A stretch of 64,000 nt of DNA from Thalassovita sp. (GCA_017792425.1 CP051233.1:2536319-2600318); one strand, 5' to 3'. Shown: positions 1 through 8,985, numbered from the stretch's first letter. Notes: generated by a model not told the origin, from the sequence alone. Made by a program: numbers and translations.

Positions 1-339
1 CGGTCGCTGGACAGCTATCTGGTGAAGAACGATCGGGGCGATGTGAACCGCGAACACCGCGCGTTCGACGATACCTATTGGCGTGAACGCAATGATGGCG
101 GCTGGGAGGAAACCAGTATCCACCGACAGTTGCCCGCACTACAGGCGGAAATGGCGAGGCTGCGGGCTGATCCGGAAATTTCCGCTTTGCACAACGATTG
201 CGTACGCCTGCACCGCGCCAAACGTGACACGCTGTTGACCCAACCCGAATATCAGCAGATGCGCTCTCAGTTGCTGGCCGCACCCGACCTGCCGCAAGCC
301 GAACTGGATCTGCTGGCCAAATTGGGGGCCGAGACATGA
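1..339 (+). CDS. C-terminal end of a family 2-type glycosyltransferase (truncated by window edge)
   Basis: Only the last 112 codons are in the window; the frame is open from base 1 and the start lies upstream. The visible part is the C-terminal tail of a glycosyltransferase. It matches, position for position, the tails of the two glycosyltransferases encoded at 977-3325 and 3327-4397: a SYLVKNDRG-like segment (compare SFLVKRQRG and SYLLKADRG), then a WxER-type segment, then a helical stretch with ADPEISALH (compare ADPDLARLH) and a closing YQQMR..LLA helix. The catalytic half with the DxD motif is not visible. The stop overlaps the start of the next gene by 4 bases (ATGA), so it belongs to the same operon. 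Family assignment is by comparison with its neighbours; the acceptor and sugar are unknown. Confidence 0.8.
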   Translation, partial: RSLDSYLVKNDRGDVNREHRAFDDTYWRERNDGGWEETSIHRQLPALQAEMARLRADPEISALHNDCVRLHRAKRDTLLTQPEYQQMRSQLLAAPDLPQAELDLLAKLGAET

Positions 340-977
340 GCGATAGGATGCGCATCGTCAACCTGGGCCTTCCGAAATCAGGCACCACCACGCTGGCCCA
401 CGCCCTGCGAATTTCCGGGCTGCGAATTGCTGACTACCGGATTCGGCAGCGACAGACACCGGATGTGACGCTGCACGATGCTTTTGTCGGCGATCGTATG
501 TACCGCAGTTATTTCGCAAGCGGCGACCCGCTGGACGGGTTGGACCTGTTTGACGGGTTTTCCGAGGTCAGCACCCTACGCGAGGGGCATTCCCTGTGGC
601 CGCAAACAGATTGGGGACTGATCAGCGCCATTCGCCAACATCACCCCGGCACCCGGTTCCTTGCGACCTGGCGCCCGCCGGAAGTGATTTCGGATTCAAT
701 GCTGCGCTGGTCAAACCTGGGCACGGAACGCCTGCCTGACGGCCAGGTTCCCGGGTTGCCCGCGGGCTATGGCGCCTCCCCGGCGCATCGGATTCGTTGG
801 GTCGGCGCGCATTACGCCTTTCTGGAAAAACTGTTCGAAGGGGACGACCGATTTCTGCGGCTGGATATCAAGGCGCCGGATGCACCGCAGACCCTGGGCG
901 CCTTTCTGGGCCGCGATATTCCCTGGTGGGGCAAGGCGAACCGCAACCCTGTCCCCAAACTGGCCGAGGTTGATTGA
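336..977 (+). CDS. Sulfotransferase family protein
   Basis: This 213-residue protein opens with a beta-strand and a P-loop-like PAPS-binding motif, GLPKSGTTTL at residues 11-20. Lys14 and Thr17/Thr18 are positioned to hold the 5'-phosphosulfate group. A second strand, FLATWRPPEV near residue 110, resembles the 3'-phosphate-binding region, with a serine a few residues later. Sulfotransferases of this fold move sulfate from PAPS to hydroxyl groups of glycans or small molecules; the substrate here is unknown. The start codon overlaps the previous stop by 4 bases and the stop overlaps the next ATG, so the gene sits in a translationally coupled cluster with glycosyltransferases. This fits sulfation of a surface glycan, which is inference. 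It is somewhat short for the family. Confidence 0.75.
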   Translation: MSDRMRIVNLGLPKSGTTTLAHALRISGLRIADYRIRQRQTPDVTLHDAFVGDRMYRSYFASGDPLDGLDLFDGFSEVSTLREGHSLWPQTDWGLISAIRQHHPGTRFLATWRPPEVISDSMLRWSNLGTERLPDGQVPGLPAGYGASPAHRIRWVGAHYAFLEKLFEGDDRFLRLDIKAPDAPQTLGAFLGRDIPWWGKANRNPVPKLAEVD

Positions 978-3325
978 TGCGCATCTTTCTTCATATCGGG
1001 CTGGAACAGGTCGGCGCGGACCGGTTGCAAAAGGTGCTGCACGCCAAGCGGGACCAGTTGCTGACCCAAGGCGTGCTGTACGCCGCATCGCCGGGGGCAA
1101 TGAACCACACCCGCCTGTTCATGGCTGTGACCGATCCCGAGCATATCGACCCGCTGCGCCACGCACGGGGGTTTGCGGACCCGGAACAGCAGCAAAACCT
1201 GTATTCGGCCGTCGCCGGGGCGCTGATGCAAGAGGTGGAAACCCACCGTCCGCATACGCTGATCCTGTCGGCCAGCCAGCTTGGCGGCGCGCTGTCCCGT
1301 ATATCAGAGATCGAGCGGCTGCACGCACTGTTGTCGCCCCTGTCCGAGGATATTCGCATCGTCGCCCATGTCGATGAACAGGCACGCCTGCTGACCCGCC
1401 ACTATGCCCATCAGGTCATGGAAGGACGTGCCGCGCCCCTGTCACTGGAACTGGATCTGGCCGGGACCGGCGATTGGTGGGACGACGCGCTGTTGGACGG
1501 GCACGACATCCAACCGGACAATGGCCAGTTTCAGGAAACCCAGTGTCCCGCGTTCTGGCTGGACTACACCCGCCTGGTTCATGAATGGGAAACCGTTTTC
1601 GGCCCCGGTTCTGTTGTCCTGCGATCCTATGACGAAGCGCTGTTCTACTCGGAAAACGCGACGGAAGAGTTGCGCGCGGCTTTCGGGATCGAACAGCAGA
1701 TTGGCAAGGCGGAACCGGCAGACGCCCCACAGCCGCCGTCTGCCGCCCATGTTGCGCGGGCACGACAGTTGAACGCGCTGCTGTTGCGCCTGCTGGAACG
1801 GTCCGACCGGCTGATTTCGCGCAAGCTGTGGAAATCGTTGTTGGAGGAATTGCGGATACCCGGTGCACCCATGGACCCGGGCAGCCTGTCGGAACTATCC
1901 AGCAGCTTTGCCGCGGCCAATGCGGATCTGTGCGGCACCTATCCTGCTTTGTCCGCCTTGTCCCTTTCGCCGTCCCCGATCTCGGAACCTTGGCAAGAGG
2001 CCGATCCGACGCTGGGTTTTCGCGCGTCCCAGTATCTTTTGGCCTTCATGGGCAGGATCAACCGCGCCACCCGGATTGAAAAACGCGCCAGGAAAGACAG
2101 CTCTGCCACGGCCAGTACCGACAGTCGCAAGATCAGCGGCCTAAGCCCGCAGTTATTAACCTTAATGCCACCGCAGGCCTTGCAGAATTACGAACGCCTT
2201 CAATCGTCGTCATTTCGCCCGCATAACCGAATGGGAACAGTGGCCGAGGATCAAGCCACCCCGCCCTACCCAGCGGTTCCCAAGGTCAAGTTGACAGAGG
2301 GCAGCACCGGCACCGTGATTGTCGGCTGCATGAAAAACGAAGCCCCCTATATCCTGGAATGGATCGCCTATCACCGGGCGATCGGAGTGGATAATTTCCT
2401 GATCTACACCAACGATTGCACGGATGGGACGGCGGAAATTCTGTCTCGGCTGCAAGAAATGGATATGCTGCAACACCGTAACAATGACGACTGGAAAGGA
2501 AACTCTCCGCAACAGCACGCACTGGACGCCGCATTGACCGAACCGCTGATGCAAAAGGCCGACTGGATCGCGCATATCGACGTGGACGAGTTCATCAACA
2601 TCCGCACAGGAAACGGAACGCTGGCGGATTTCCACGCCGCCGTACCGGATGCCACGAACGTGGCGATGACCTGGCGGCTGTTCGGGCACAGCGGCGTCCG
2701 AACGCTGGAGGACCGCCTGGTCATCGAACAGTTTGACCGCTGCGCCCCGAAATTCTGTCCGAAACCCCATACCGTATGGGGGTTCAAGACGATGTTCCGC
2801 AACACCGGCGCCTATGGCAAGCTGTCCTGCCACCGCCCGAACAAGCTGAACGGGCAAATGGCAGCGCAGGTGAAATGGGTCAACGGGTCCGGGCAAGACA
2901 TGACCGGGGAAGCACTGAAAAACGGCTGGCGCAGTTCGAAGAAATCGGTGGGGTATGACCTGATCCAGCTGAACCACTACGCCTTGCGTTCGGCCGAAAG
3001 CTTTCTTGTAAAGCGTCAGCGCGGGCGGGCGCTGCATGTCGACCGATCCATTGGGTTGAACTACTGGATCCGCATGGACTGGAATGACCATCGCGATATC
3101 ACCATCCAGCGCAACATCCCCCGAGTCCGCGCCGAATTGGACAGGTTGATGCAGGATGACACGCTGCGCGCGCTGCATAAGGCTGGTCTTGCCTGGCACC
3201 GCGCGAAAGCCGAAGAATTGCACGCCATGCCAGAATTCCAGGAACTGTATGATCAGGCGTTGGCGGTGAAATTGACGGAAACCGAACGCGTCGCCTGGGC
3301 GCTGGCCCTGGATATGGAAAGCTGA
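977..3325 (+). CDS. Two-domain protein: degenerate sulfotransferase-like N-terminus fused to a glycosyltransferase
   Basis: The 782-residue product has two parts. Residues 1-330 begin FLHIGLEQVGADRLQ, which resembles the LHIGTHKTGTTSLQ opening of roseobacter sulfotransferase-like proteins, but the Lys-Thr-Gly-Thr core is lost (Glu-Gln-Val-Gly-Ala). The region also carries LILSASQLGG and a long helical stretch. A linker rich in Ser, Thr and charged residues follows. From about residue 446 comes a glycosyltransferase of the PF13704 type: CMKNEAPYILEWIAYHRAIG, then an Asp-Val-Asp metal-binding motif at about residues 535-537, and a C-terminal tail like those of its neighbours. ATG at 977 overlaps the previous TGA and is preferred to a TTG at 974. 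The next gene starts 1 base after the stop. The sulfotransferase part is probably not catalytic; glycosyltransfer seems intact. Confidence 0.72.
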   Translation: MRIFLHIGLEQVGADRLQKVLHAKRDQLLTQGVLYAASPGAMNHTRLFMAVTDPEHIDPLRHARGFADPEQQQNLYSAVAGALMQEVETHRPHTLILSASQLGGALSRISEIERLHALLSPLSEDIRIVAHVDEQARLLTRHYAHQVMEGRAAPLSLELDLAGTGDWWDDALLDGHDIQPDNGQFQETQCPAFWLDYTRLVHEWETVFGPGSVVLRSYDEALFYSENATEELRAAFGIEQQIGKAEPADAPQPPSAAHVARARQLNALLLRLLERSDRLISRKLWKSLLEELRIPGAPMDPGSLSELSSSFAAANADLCGTYPALSALSLSPSPISEPWQEADPTLGFRASQYLLAFMGRINRATRIEKRARKDSSATASTDSRKISGLSPQLLTLMPPQALQNYERLQSSSFRPHNRMGTVAEDQATPPYPAVPKVKLTEGSTGTVIVGCMKNEAPYILEWIAYHRAIGVDNFLIYTNDCTDGTAEILSRLQEMDMLQHRNNDDWKGNSPQQHALDAALTEPLMQKADWIAHIDVDEFINIRTGNGTLADFHAAVPDATNVAMTWRLFGHSGVRTLEDRLVIEQFDRCAPKFCPKPHTVWGFKTMFRNTGAYGKLSCHRPNKLNGQMAAQVKWVNGSGQDMTGEALKNGWRSSKKSVGYDLIQLNHYALRSAESFLVKRQRGRALHVDRSIGLNYWIRMDWNDHRDITIQRNIPRVRAELDRLMQDDTLRALHKAGLAWHRAKAEELHAMPEFQELYDQALAVKLTETERVAWALALDMES

Positions 3326-3326
3326 G

Positions 3327-4397
3327 ATGACCGAGCGGTTCCTGGCTATCCTTTGTGTACGTAACGAGGCAGCTTTCATACTGGAATGGCTGGCCCATCA
3401 CCGCGCCTGCGGGTTCACGGATTTTCTGGTATTCTCAAACAACTGCCAGGACGGGACGGATACAATGCTGGACCGGCTGGCAGCACTGGGCCACCTGACC
3501 CACGAGCGCAACGAAGGGCCACATGATGCGCGCGGCATCCAGTTCACTGCGCTGAACCGTGCGTGGGATCTGCCGGTCGTGCGGCGCACGGACTGGATCC
3601 TGCCGCTGGACGTGGATGAATTCGTCAACATCCATGTGGCCGACAGGACGGTGCAGGCGCTGACCTCGGCGCTGCCGCGGGCGACCGCGATCACCCTGAC
3701 GTGGCGCTTGTTCGGAAATGCCGGAATCATCGGCTACGAAGACACGCCGATAACCGAACAGTTCACACAGGCTGCCCCGGTCGTGATGCACTGGCCTTGG
3801 CGCAGCGCAATGTTCAAGACCCTGTTTCGCAACAACGGAACCTATGGCGCCCTCGGGGTTCACCGCCCGCGCCAGCCGGTTGAGGCGGCATTGCAGTCTG
3901 CCCGCTGGTTCGATGGCGAAGGGCGCGAGCTGGATGCGAAATTCAGGACAGGCCGGATTTTTTCCAACTACGGGCAGTCGAACTACCGTCTTGCGCAGAT
4001 GAACCATTATCCGTTGGGCGCAATGGAAAGCTATCTGTTGAAGGCGGATCGCGGGCGGGCCGTACATTCGGATCATGCCTTGGGGATGGATTATTGGGTC
4101 GAGCGGAATTTCTGCACCGATACCGATCAGAGCATTCAAAAGCTGTCCCCGCAGGTCCGCGTTGAATTGGCCGGGCTGCTGGCCGATCCTGACCTGGCGC
4201 GTCTGCACAAAAGTGCTGTGGGTTGGCGCCGCAAGCGGATCACAGAATTGCTGGCGCAGGAACCCTACCGCGCCCTGATGGGCAGGCTTCTGATGACGCC
4301 CCCCTCGCAGCCCGTGCCGGTTCAGGCGGCGCGTATCCTGTCCCAGCACGCCCGGCATACGCTTGACGGATCACAGGCAACCCCAAGAAAGCCCTAG
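3327..4397 (+). CDS. Glycosyltransferase family 2-type protein (PF13704-like)
   Basis: The 356-residue protein is a single-domain glycosyltransferase. It starts FLAILCVRNEAAFILEWLAHH, the conserved entry of this family (nucleotide-sugar-binding strand followed by an N-E-x3-I/L-E-W helix). The metal-binding Asp-Val-Asp is at residues 95-97 in the context LPLDVDEFVN. WRLFGNAGI and MFKTLFRNNGTYG follow, and both have close counterparts in the fused protein immediately upstream, so the two are paralogues. No signal peptide or membrane helix is seen, so it probably acts in the cytoplasm. It starts 1 base after the upstream stop and is the last gene of the cluster. Donor and acceptor cannot be told from sequence. 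Confidence 0.82.
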   Translation: MTERFLAILCVRNEAAFILEWLAHHRACGFTDFLVFSNNCQDGTDTMLDRLAALGHLTHERNEGPHDARGIQFTALNRAWDLPVVRRTDWILPLDVDEFVNIHVADRTVQALTSALPRATAITLTWRLFGNAGIIGYEDTPITEQFTQAAPVVMHWPWRSAMFKTLFRNNGTYGALGVHRPRQPVEAALQSARWFDGEGRELDAKFRTGRIFSNYGQSNYRLAQMNHYPLGAMESYLLKADRGRAVHSDHALGMDYWVERNFCTDTDQSIQKLSPQVRVELAGLLADPDLARLHKSAVGWRRKRITELLAQEPYRALMGRLLMTPPSQPVPVQAARILSQHARHTLDGSQATPRKP

Positions 4398-4485
4398 GAT
4401 TCTCCGCATTTTCGCCCCATTGGACCCGTAGCTGTTTTTTCTGGATAATAGCTGCATTTGGTGCAGGCTTCGAAGGAAGAGTGGC

Positions 4486-5439
4486 ATGACGGATCTTAGG
4501 AAACTGCTGGAAACCCCCATGAACGGGCTGAAGAAGCCGTCGTGGCTGGGCAAGCTGCAGGAGATCGCGGACGACACCGGGTTCTTTGAACCTCTGGGCA
4601 AGAACCACTTCGCCACCTTCGTCGATCAGGACGAAACCCTGATCGTCACCTTCGAATCGATCCAGGGCATTCAGGCGCTTTCGGAAGCGGCGCAACCGAT
4701 GGGGTGGGAAGTGGCGCGTGAACGGGGTTGGTCGCACCTGGCGTTGATTTCGGACGGGGATACCTGGTTCCGCGATCCGGCGGTCTTCGCGTTCTTCGAC
4801 AAGTTCATCGACGACGGGTTTTTCGAGGAGTTCGACCGCGTGGTCTTTTACGGCGCCGGGCCCTGCGGCTATGCCGCCACGGCGTTTTCTGTCGCGTCAC
4901 CCGGCGCCACCGTGCTGGCTGTTCAGCCGCAGGCCACGCTGGATCCGCGGATCACCGAGTGGGACGACAGGTTCATGGAAATGCGCCGCACCGATTTCGG
5001 GGACCGCTACGGGTTTGCGCCGGACATGGTGGATGCCGCCGAACAGGCCTTTGTGTTCTATGACCCGCATGAAGATCTGGACGCGATGCACGCCGCGCTG
5101 TTCACCCGCCCCAATGTCACCAAGCTGCGTATGCCAAACATGGGGGACGCGCTGCAAACAGAGCTGTTGACGATGGACCTGCTCTTCACCGTCCTCAGCC
5201 AGGCCGGGCAAGGTAGCTTTTCAGCCCAAAACTTTGCCAAGCTTTACCGCGCCCGGCGGAACAACGGGTCTTACCTGCGCGGGCTTCTGGCCCGCCTCGA
5301 CGTGCAGGACCGTCCCTATCTGGCGACAATGCTGTGCCGCAACGTGGTGGGCCGAATGCACGCCCCCCGCATCCGTCGTCGGCTGGACGCGCTGGAACGG
5401 GCCGCCGCCGAAGGAAAGATTCAGATTCCCGCCGCCTAG
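4486..5439 (+). CDS. Alpha/beta-hydrolase-fold-like protein lacking the catalytic nucleophile
   Basis: This 317-residue protein has no sure name; similar roseobacter proteins may be labelled PAPS reductase, for which I see no support. The fold clue is residues 120-155: VVFYGAGPCGYAATAF, then GATVLAVQPQATLDPR. This looks like the nucleophile-elbow region of small alpha/beta hydrolases found near roseobacter glycan genes (G-x-S-x-G-G-Y-x-A). Here Gly125 stands where the nucleophilic Ser would be, and the segment that should carry the His reads LRMPNMGDAL with no His. It is therefore likely a binding protein or pseudoenzyme. The N-terminal 70 residues contain SWLGKLQEI and DETLIVTFE. A ribosome-binding AAGGAAGAG lies just upstream of the ATG. 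It sits between the glycosyltransferase cluster and pyrC, with 60 bases to pyrC. Confidence 0.5.
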   Translation: MTDLRKLLETPMNGLKKPSWLGKLQEIADDTGFFEPLGKNHFATFVDQDETLIVTFESIQGIQALSEAAQPMGWEVARERGWSHLALISDGDTWFRDPAVFAFFDKFIDDGFFEEFDRVVFYGAGPCGYAATAFSVASPGATVLAVQPQATLDPRITEWDDRFMEMRRTDFGDRYGFAPDMVDAAEQAFVFYDPHEDLDAMHAALFTRPNVTKLRMPNMGDALQTELLTMDLLFTVLSQAGQGSFSAQNFAKLYRARRNNGSYLRGLLARLDVQDRPYLATMLCRNVVGRMHAPRIRRRLDALERAAAEGKIQIPAA

Positions 5440-5499
5440 GGTCAGAATCCGACGCTTGCCCACTGGCCCAAATCGCTGGATGGGTGTAATCGCGAGATC

Positions 5500-6543
5500 A
5501 TGAGCACCTCGATCACCTTCACCCGTCCCGACGACTGGCACCTGCACCTGCGCGACGGCGCGATGTTGCAGGCGGTCCTGCCCGAAACCGCCCGCCATTT
5601 CGCGCGCGCCATCGTGATGCCGAACCTTGTGCCGCCCGTCGTCACCGGCGCGCAGGCTGCCGCCTACCGCGATCGGATCATGGCGGCCCTGCCCGATGGC
5701 CTGACGTTCGAGCCGCTGATGACGCTGTACCTGACCGAGGATACCGACCCGGCAGACGTGGCAGCCGCCCATGCGTCCGGGCTTTGCACCGCGGTGAAAC
5801 TGTACCCGGCGGGCGCAACGACAAATTCAGCCTCTGGTGTACGCGATTTCGACAAGGTCCGCCCGGTGCTGGAAAAGATGGCCGAGATCGGCATGCCCCT
5901 GTGCGTGCATGGCGAGGTGACGGACCCAGCGGTCGACATCTTCGACCGCGAGGCCGTATTCATTGACCGCGTGCTGGACCCGATCCGCCGCGCCACCCCC
6001 GGCCTGCGCGTGGTGATGGAACATATCACCACCTCGAACGGGGTGGACTATGTGAAATCGAACCCCACGGACCTGGGTGCGACGATCACCACGCATCACC
6101 TGATCATCAACCGCAATCACATCCTGGTCGGCGGGATCAAACCGCACTACTACTGCCTGCCCGTCGCCAAGCGCGAAGAACACCGCCTGGCCCTGCGCGC
6201 CGCCGCCACGTCGGGTGATGCGCGGTTCTTCCTGGGCACTGACAGCGCACCGCATGTAGACCCGTTGAAAGAATGCGCCTGCGGCTGCGCGGGCTGCTTC
6301 ACCGCAACAAATACGATGCCCCTTCTGGCCCATGTGTTCGAAGAAGAAAACGCGCTGGACCAGTTGGAGGGCTTCGCCTCTCGGAATGGCCCCACCTTTT
6401 ATGGGCTGCCAATGAACACGGATACGATCACCCTGACCAAGGGTGACAGCGCCGTCCAATGGCCGGGAAAAATCCAATCCGGCGATGGCCCTGTCACCGT
6501 CTTTGACCCCGGCTTTCCGGTTTTCTGGCAGGTGGTGCCCTGA
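5500..6543 (+). CDS. pyrC: Dihydroorotase
   Basis: PyrC closes N-carbamoyl-aspartate to dihydroorotate, step three of pyrimidine synthesis. The 347-residue length fits class II (E. coli-type) dihydroorotases. Zinc ligands are visible: DDWHLHLRDG at residues 10-19 gives the His-x-His pair; AVKLYPAG holds the lysine that becomes the carboxylated bridging ligand; VHGEVTD and TTHHLIINRNH give further histidines; and GTDSAPH near residue 247 has the catalytic Asp and a His. ACGCAGCF follows, the Cys-rich stretch typical of this class. pyrE lies 94 bases downstream in the same direction, so the two probably form a small pyrimidine operon. A copy of the dispersed repeat starts immediately after the stop codon. 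Confidence 0.97.
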   Translation: MSTSITFTRPDDWHLHLRDGAMLQAVLPETARHFARAIVMPNLVPPVVTGAQAAAYRDRIMAALPDGLTFEPLMTLYLTEDTDPADVAAAHASGLCTAVKLYPAGATTNSASGVRDFDKVRPVLEKMAEIGMPLCVHGEVTDPAVDIFDREAVFIDRVLDPIRRATPGLRVVMEHITTSNGVDYVKSNPTDLGATITTHHLIINRNHILVGGIKPHYYCLPVAKREEHRLALRAAATSGDARFFLGTDSAPHVDPLKECACGCAGCFTATNTMPLLAHVFEEENALDQLEGFASRNGPTFYGLPMNTDTITLTKGDSAVQWPGKIQSGDGPVTVFDPGFPVFWQVVP

Positions 6544-6576
6544 TTTCATCTTGCCCAAAATACTCCCGCCGGAGGC
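6544..6576 (+). repeat. Dispersed intergenic repeat, copy 1
   Basis: A 33-base element directly after the pyrC stop, beginning TTTCATCTTGCCCAAAATAC and ending CTCCCGCCGGAGGC. The core TTTCATCTTGCCnnAAATACTC recurs at 54220-54252, 60039-60060 and 62086-62110. Read along the gene it follows, this copy has the same orientation as those after nuoD and mccB. It ends in a small GC palindrome (CTCCCGCCGGAGG) that could form a short hairpin. It is not an insertion sequence; the role is unknown. Confidence 0.7.
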
Positions 6577-6637
6577 GTCCGCACTTTCCATCCGCGCCCC
6601 GGCCTGTGGACAGACAGACTGACAAAGGAACCCGCTC

Positions 6638-7318
6638 ATGATCCCAACGTCCTACCCGACCAAAGAGGAAATCGCCCGCCTGACCGCCCGCATGCTGCTG
6701 GAAATCAAGGCCGTGCATTTCAATGCTGCGGAACCGTTCACGCTGGCCTCGGGCCTGCCCAGCCCGACCTATATCGACTGCCGCAAGCTGATCTCCTATC
6801 CGCGCATCCGCTCGACACTGATGGATTTCCTAACCGTCACCATCATGCGCGAGGCGGGGTTCGAGGCGTTCGACAATATCGCCGGTGGTGAAACTGCGGG
6901 CATCCCCTTTGCCGCTATGGTCGCCGAGCGTATGGCTCTGCCGATGACCTATGTGCGTAAGAAACCCAAGGGCTATGGCCGCAACGCCCGGATCGAAGGC
7001 GCGATGACCGAAGGCCAGCGCGTGCTGCTGGTCGAGGATCTGACCACTGACGGTGGGTCCAAACTATCCTTTGTGGATGCGATTCGCGAAACCGGCGCCA
7101 CCTGTGGACATACGGCAGTGATCTTTTACTACGGGATTTTCCCCGAGACCGAGAAAACCCTTGGCGATCATGGAGTTCAGCTGCATGCCCTTTGCACCTG
7201 GTGGGACGTTCTGGCCGAGGCCCGCGCTTCAGATGCGTTCGACGAGGCCACGCTGACCGAGGTCGAGGCGTTCCTGAGCAACCCGCGCCCGTGGCAGGAA
7301 GCGCGGAAAAAGAACTGA
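6638..7318 (+). CDS. pyrE: Orotate phosphoribosyltransferase
   Basis: PyrE joins orotate to PRPP to give orotidine monophosphate, the fifth step of UMP synthesis. The 226-residue protein shows the PRPP-binding loop VLLVEDLTTDGGSK at about residues 128-141 with the two adjacent acidic residues, the substrate-binding FTLASGLPSPTYIDCR segment near residue 28, and the catalytic-loop lysines in YVRKKPKGYGR. An AAAGGA ribosome-binding site lies 7 bases before the ATG. It lies downstream of pyrC and likely shares its transcript. It matches the usual length for the alphaproteobacterial form and nothing is abnormal. Confidence 0.96.
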   Translation: MIPTSYPTKEEIARLTARMLLEIKAVHFNAAEPFTLASGLPSPTYIDCRKLISYPRIRSTLMDFLTVTIMREAGFEAFDNIAGGETAGIPFAAMVAERMALPMTYVRKKPKGYGRNARIEGAMTEGQRVLLVEDLTTDGGSKLSFVDAIRETGATCGHTAVIFYYGIFPETEKTLGDHGVQLHALCTWWDVLAEARASDAFDEATLTEVEAFLSNPRPWQEARKKN

Positions 7319-7497
7319 ACGCTGTGTCTGGCCGCCCACTCCGTACCGCCAGCATACCCAGATATTGACGCACCCCACCTCTTCGCCCCATTATCTGGGG
7401 GCGGAGAGTTGCTCACAACTTATCCCCAGAAATATACAAGTTGCCTGTCCACGTGTGGGTTTTGTATGACCTGCTCTTCATAAGGGGACGGTTGAAA

Positions 7498-8985
7498 ATG
7501 AACGAAATAGCCAGGATTGACGGAACCGATCGCGAGTCAGACAGCACTGATCCGATGCCCCATTCCATCGAGGCCGAACAGCAGATTCTGGGCGCGATCC
7601 TGACCAACAACGACATTTACGACCGCGTCGCCGCAATCATTGGCGCGCAGCATTTCTATGACCCGGTGCACGCTCGTATCTTCGAAGTGGCTGCTGCGCG
7701 GATCGCCAAGAACACCTTGGCCAGCCCGGTGACGCTGAAAGCGTTTCTGGAGGATGATGCAGGCTTGAAGGAATTGGGCGGTCCGGCCTATCTGGCACGT
7801 CTGGCGGGGGCGGCGATCTCGGCCTATGCGGCGCGCGACTATGCGCAGATGATCTATGACATGGCGATCCGGCGCGAACTGATCGGTCTGGGCAACAACA
7901 TCGCCACCAAGGCCGGACGGGTCGATGTAGCCTCGGAACCCAAGGAACAGATCGTCGAGGCCGAGCAGGCGCTCTACAAGCTATCCGAGCAGGGCAAGAC
8001 GGACAGCGGATTCGTGTCCTTCCTGAAAGCGGTGACAGAGGCGGTCAACGTTACCAACGAGGCCTATCAACGCGGCGGCGGCATGGCCGGGATTTCAACC
8101 GGGCTGGTTGATCTGGACAAGCAGTTGGGCGGCTTGCATCCGTCAGACTTGCTTATCCTCGCCGGACGTCCGTCGATGGGGAAAACCTCGTTGGCGACCA
8201 ACATCGCGTTCAACGTGGCCAAGGCCTACAAGCGCGGACTGAAACCGGACGGCACTGAAGGCACCGTTGACGGTGGCGTGGTTGGCTTCTTCAGCCTCGA
8301 AATGAGCGCCGAGCAGTTGGCCGGACGCGTTCTGGCCGAAGCGTCCGAGATTTCTTCGCACCGCATTCGTCAGGGCGACATGACCGAACAAGAGTTCCGC
8401 CGTTTTGTCGAAGCCGCGAAAGAGCTGGAAGCCTGCCCGCTGTTCATCGACGACACCCCAGCCCTGCCGATCAGCCAACTGGCCGCGCGGGCGCGGCGGT
8501 TGAAGCGGACCCACGGGCTGGACCTGCTGATCATCGACTACCTGCAGCTTTGCCGCGGCATGTCGGACAACCGCGTGAACGAAATCGCAGAGATTTCGAT
8601 GGGGATGAAGGCCATCGCCAAGGAACTGAACATCCCGGTCATCGCGCTGTCGCAGCTAAGCCGTCAGGTGGAAAGCCGCGACGACAAACGCCCGCAGCTT
8701 TCGGACCTGCGTGAATCGGGCTCGATCGAGCAAGATGCAGACGTGGTGATGTTCGTGTTCCGAGAAGAATACTACAAGGAACGCGAGAAGCCGGGCGAGC
8801 ACGAACTGGAGCGGATGGAAGAGTGGAAAACCGCGATGGAGCGCCTGCATGGCAAGGCCGAGGTCATCGTGGGAAAACAACGCCACGGCCCCATCGGCAC
8901 GGTGGAGCTGGCGTTCGAGGCGCAGTTCACCCGCTTTGGCAACCTGGCAAAAACCTGGCAGCAAGACGCGCAAGCCGAGTACTGA
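7498..8985 (+). CDS. dnaB: Replicative DNA helicase
   Basis: DnaB is the hexameric 5'-3' helicase that unwinds DNA at the replication fork. The 495-residue product has the N-terminal primase-interacting domain (PHSIEAEQQILGAIL, residues 20-34) and the RecA-like ATPase domain with Walker A GRPSMGKTSL near residue 222, FFSLEMSAEQLAGR, the Walker B region LLIIDYLQL, and VIALSQLSRQVE with the arginine-finger region ESGSIEQDAD. The chosen ATG follows AAGGGGAC by 8 bases; an upstream in-frame start would add residues unlike DnaB. No intein is present. A decayed gene separates it from alr, which is commonly its neighbour in related bacteria. Confidence 0.97.
   Translation: MNEIARIDGTDRESDSTDPMPHSIEAEQQILGAILTNNDIYDRVAAIIGAQHFYDPVHARIFEVAAARIAKNTLASPVTLKAFLEDDAGLKELGGPAYLARLAGAAISAYAARDYAQMIYDMAIRRELIGLGNNIATKAGRVDVASEPKEQIVEAEQALYKLSEQGKTDSGFVSFLKAVTEAVNVTNEAYQRGGGMAGISTGLVDLDKQLGGLHPSDLLILAGRPSMGKTSLATNIAFNVAKAYKRGLKPDGTEGTVDGGVVGFFSLEMSAEQLAGRVLAEASEISSHRIRQGDMTEQEFRRFVEAAKELEACPLFIDDTPALPISQLAARARRLKRTHGLDLLIIDYLQLCRGMSDNRVNEIAEISMGMKAIAKELNIPVIALSQLSRQVESRDDKRPQLSDLRESGSIEQDADVVMFVFREEYYKEREKPGEHELERMEEWKTAMERLHGKAEVIVGKQRHGPIGTVELAFEAQFTRFGNLAKTWQQDAQAEY

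Noticed and set aside
7498..8985. Intein or insertion in dnaB, sought because DnaB often carries one
   Set aside because: The motifs run without interruption and length is normal.
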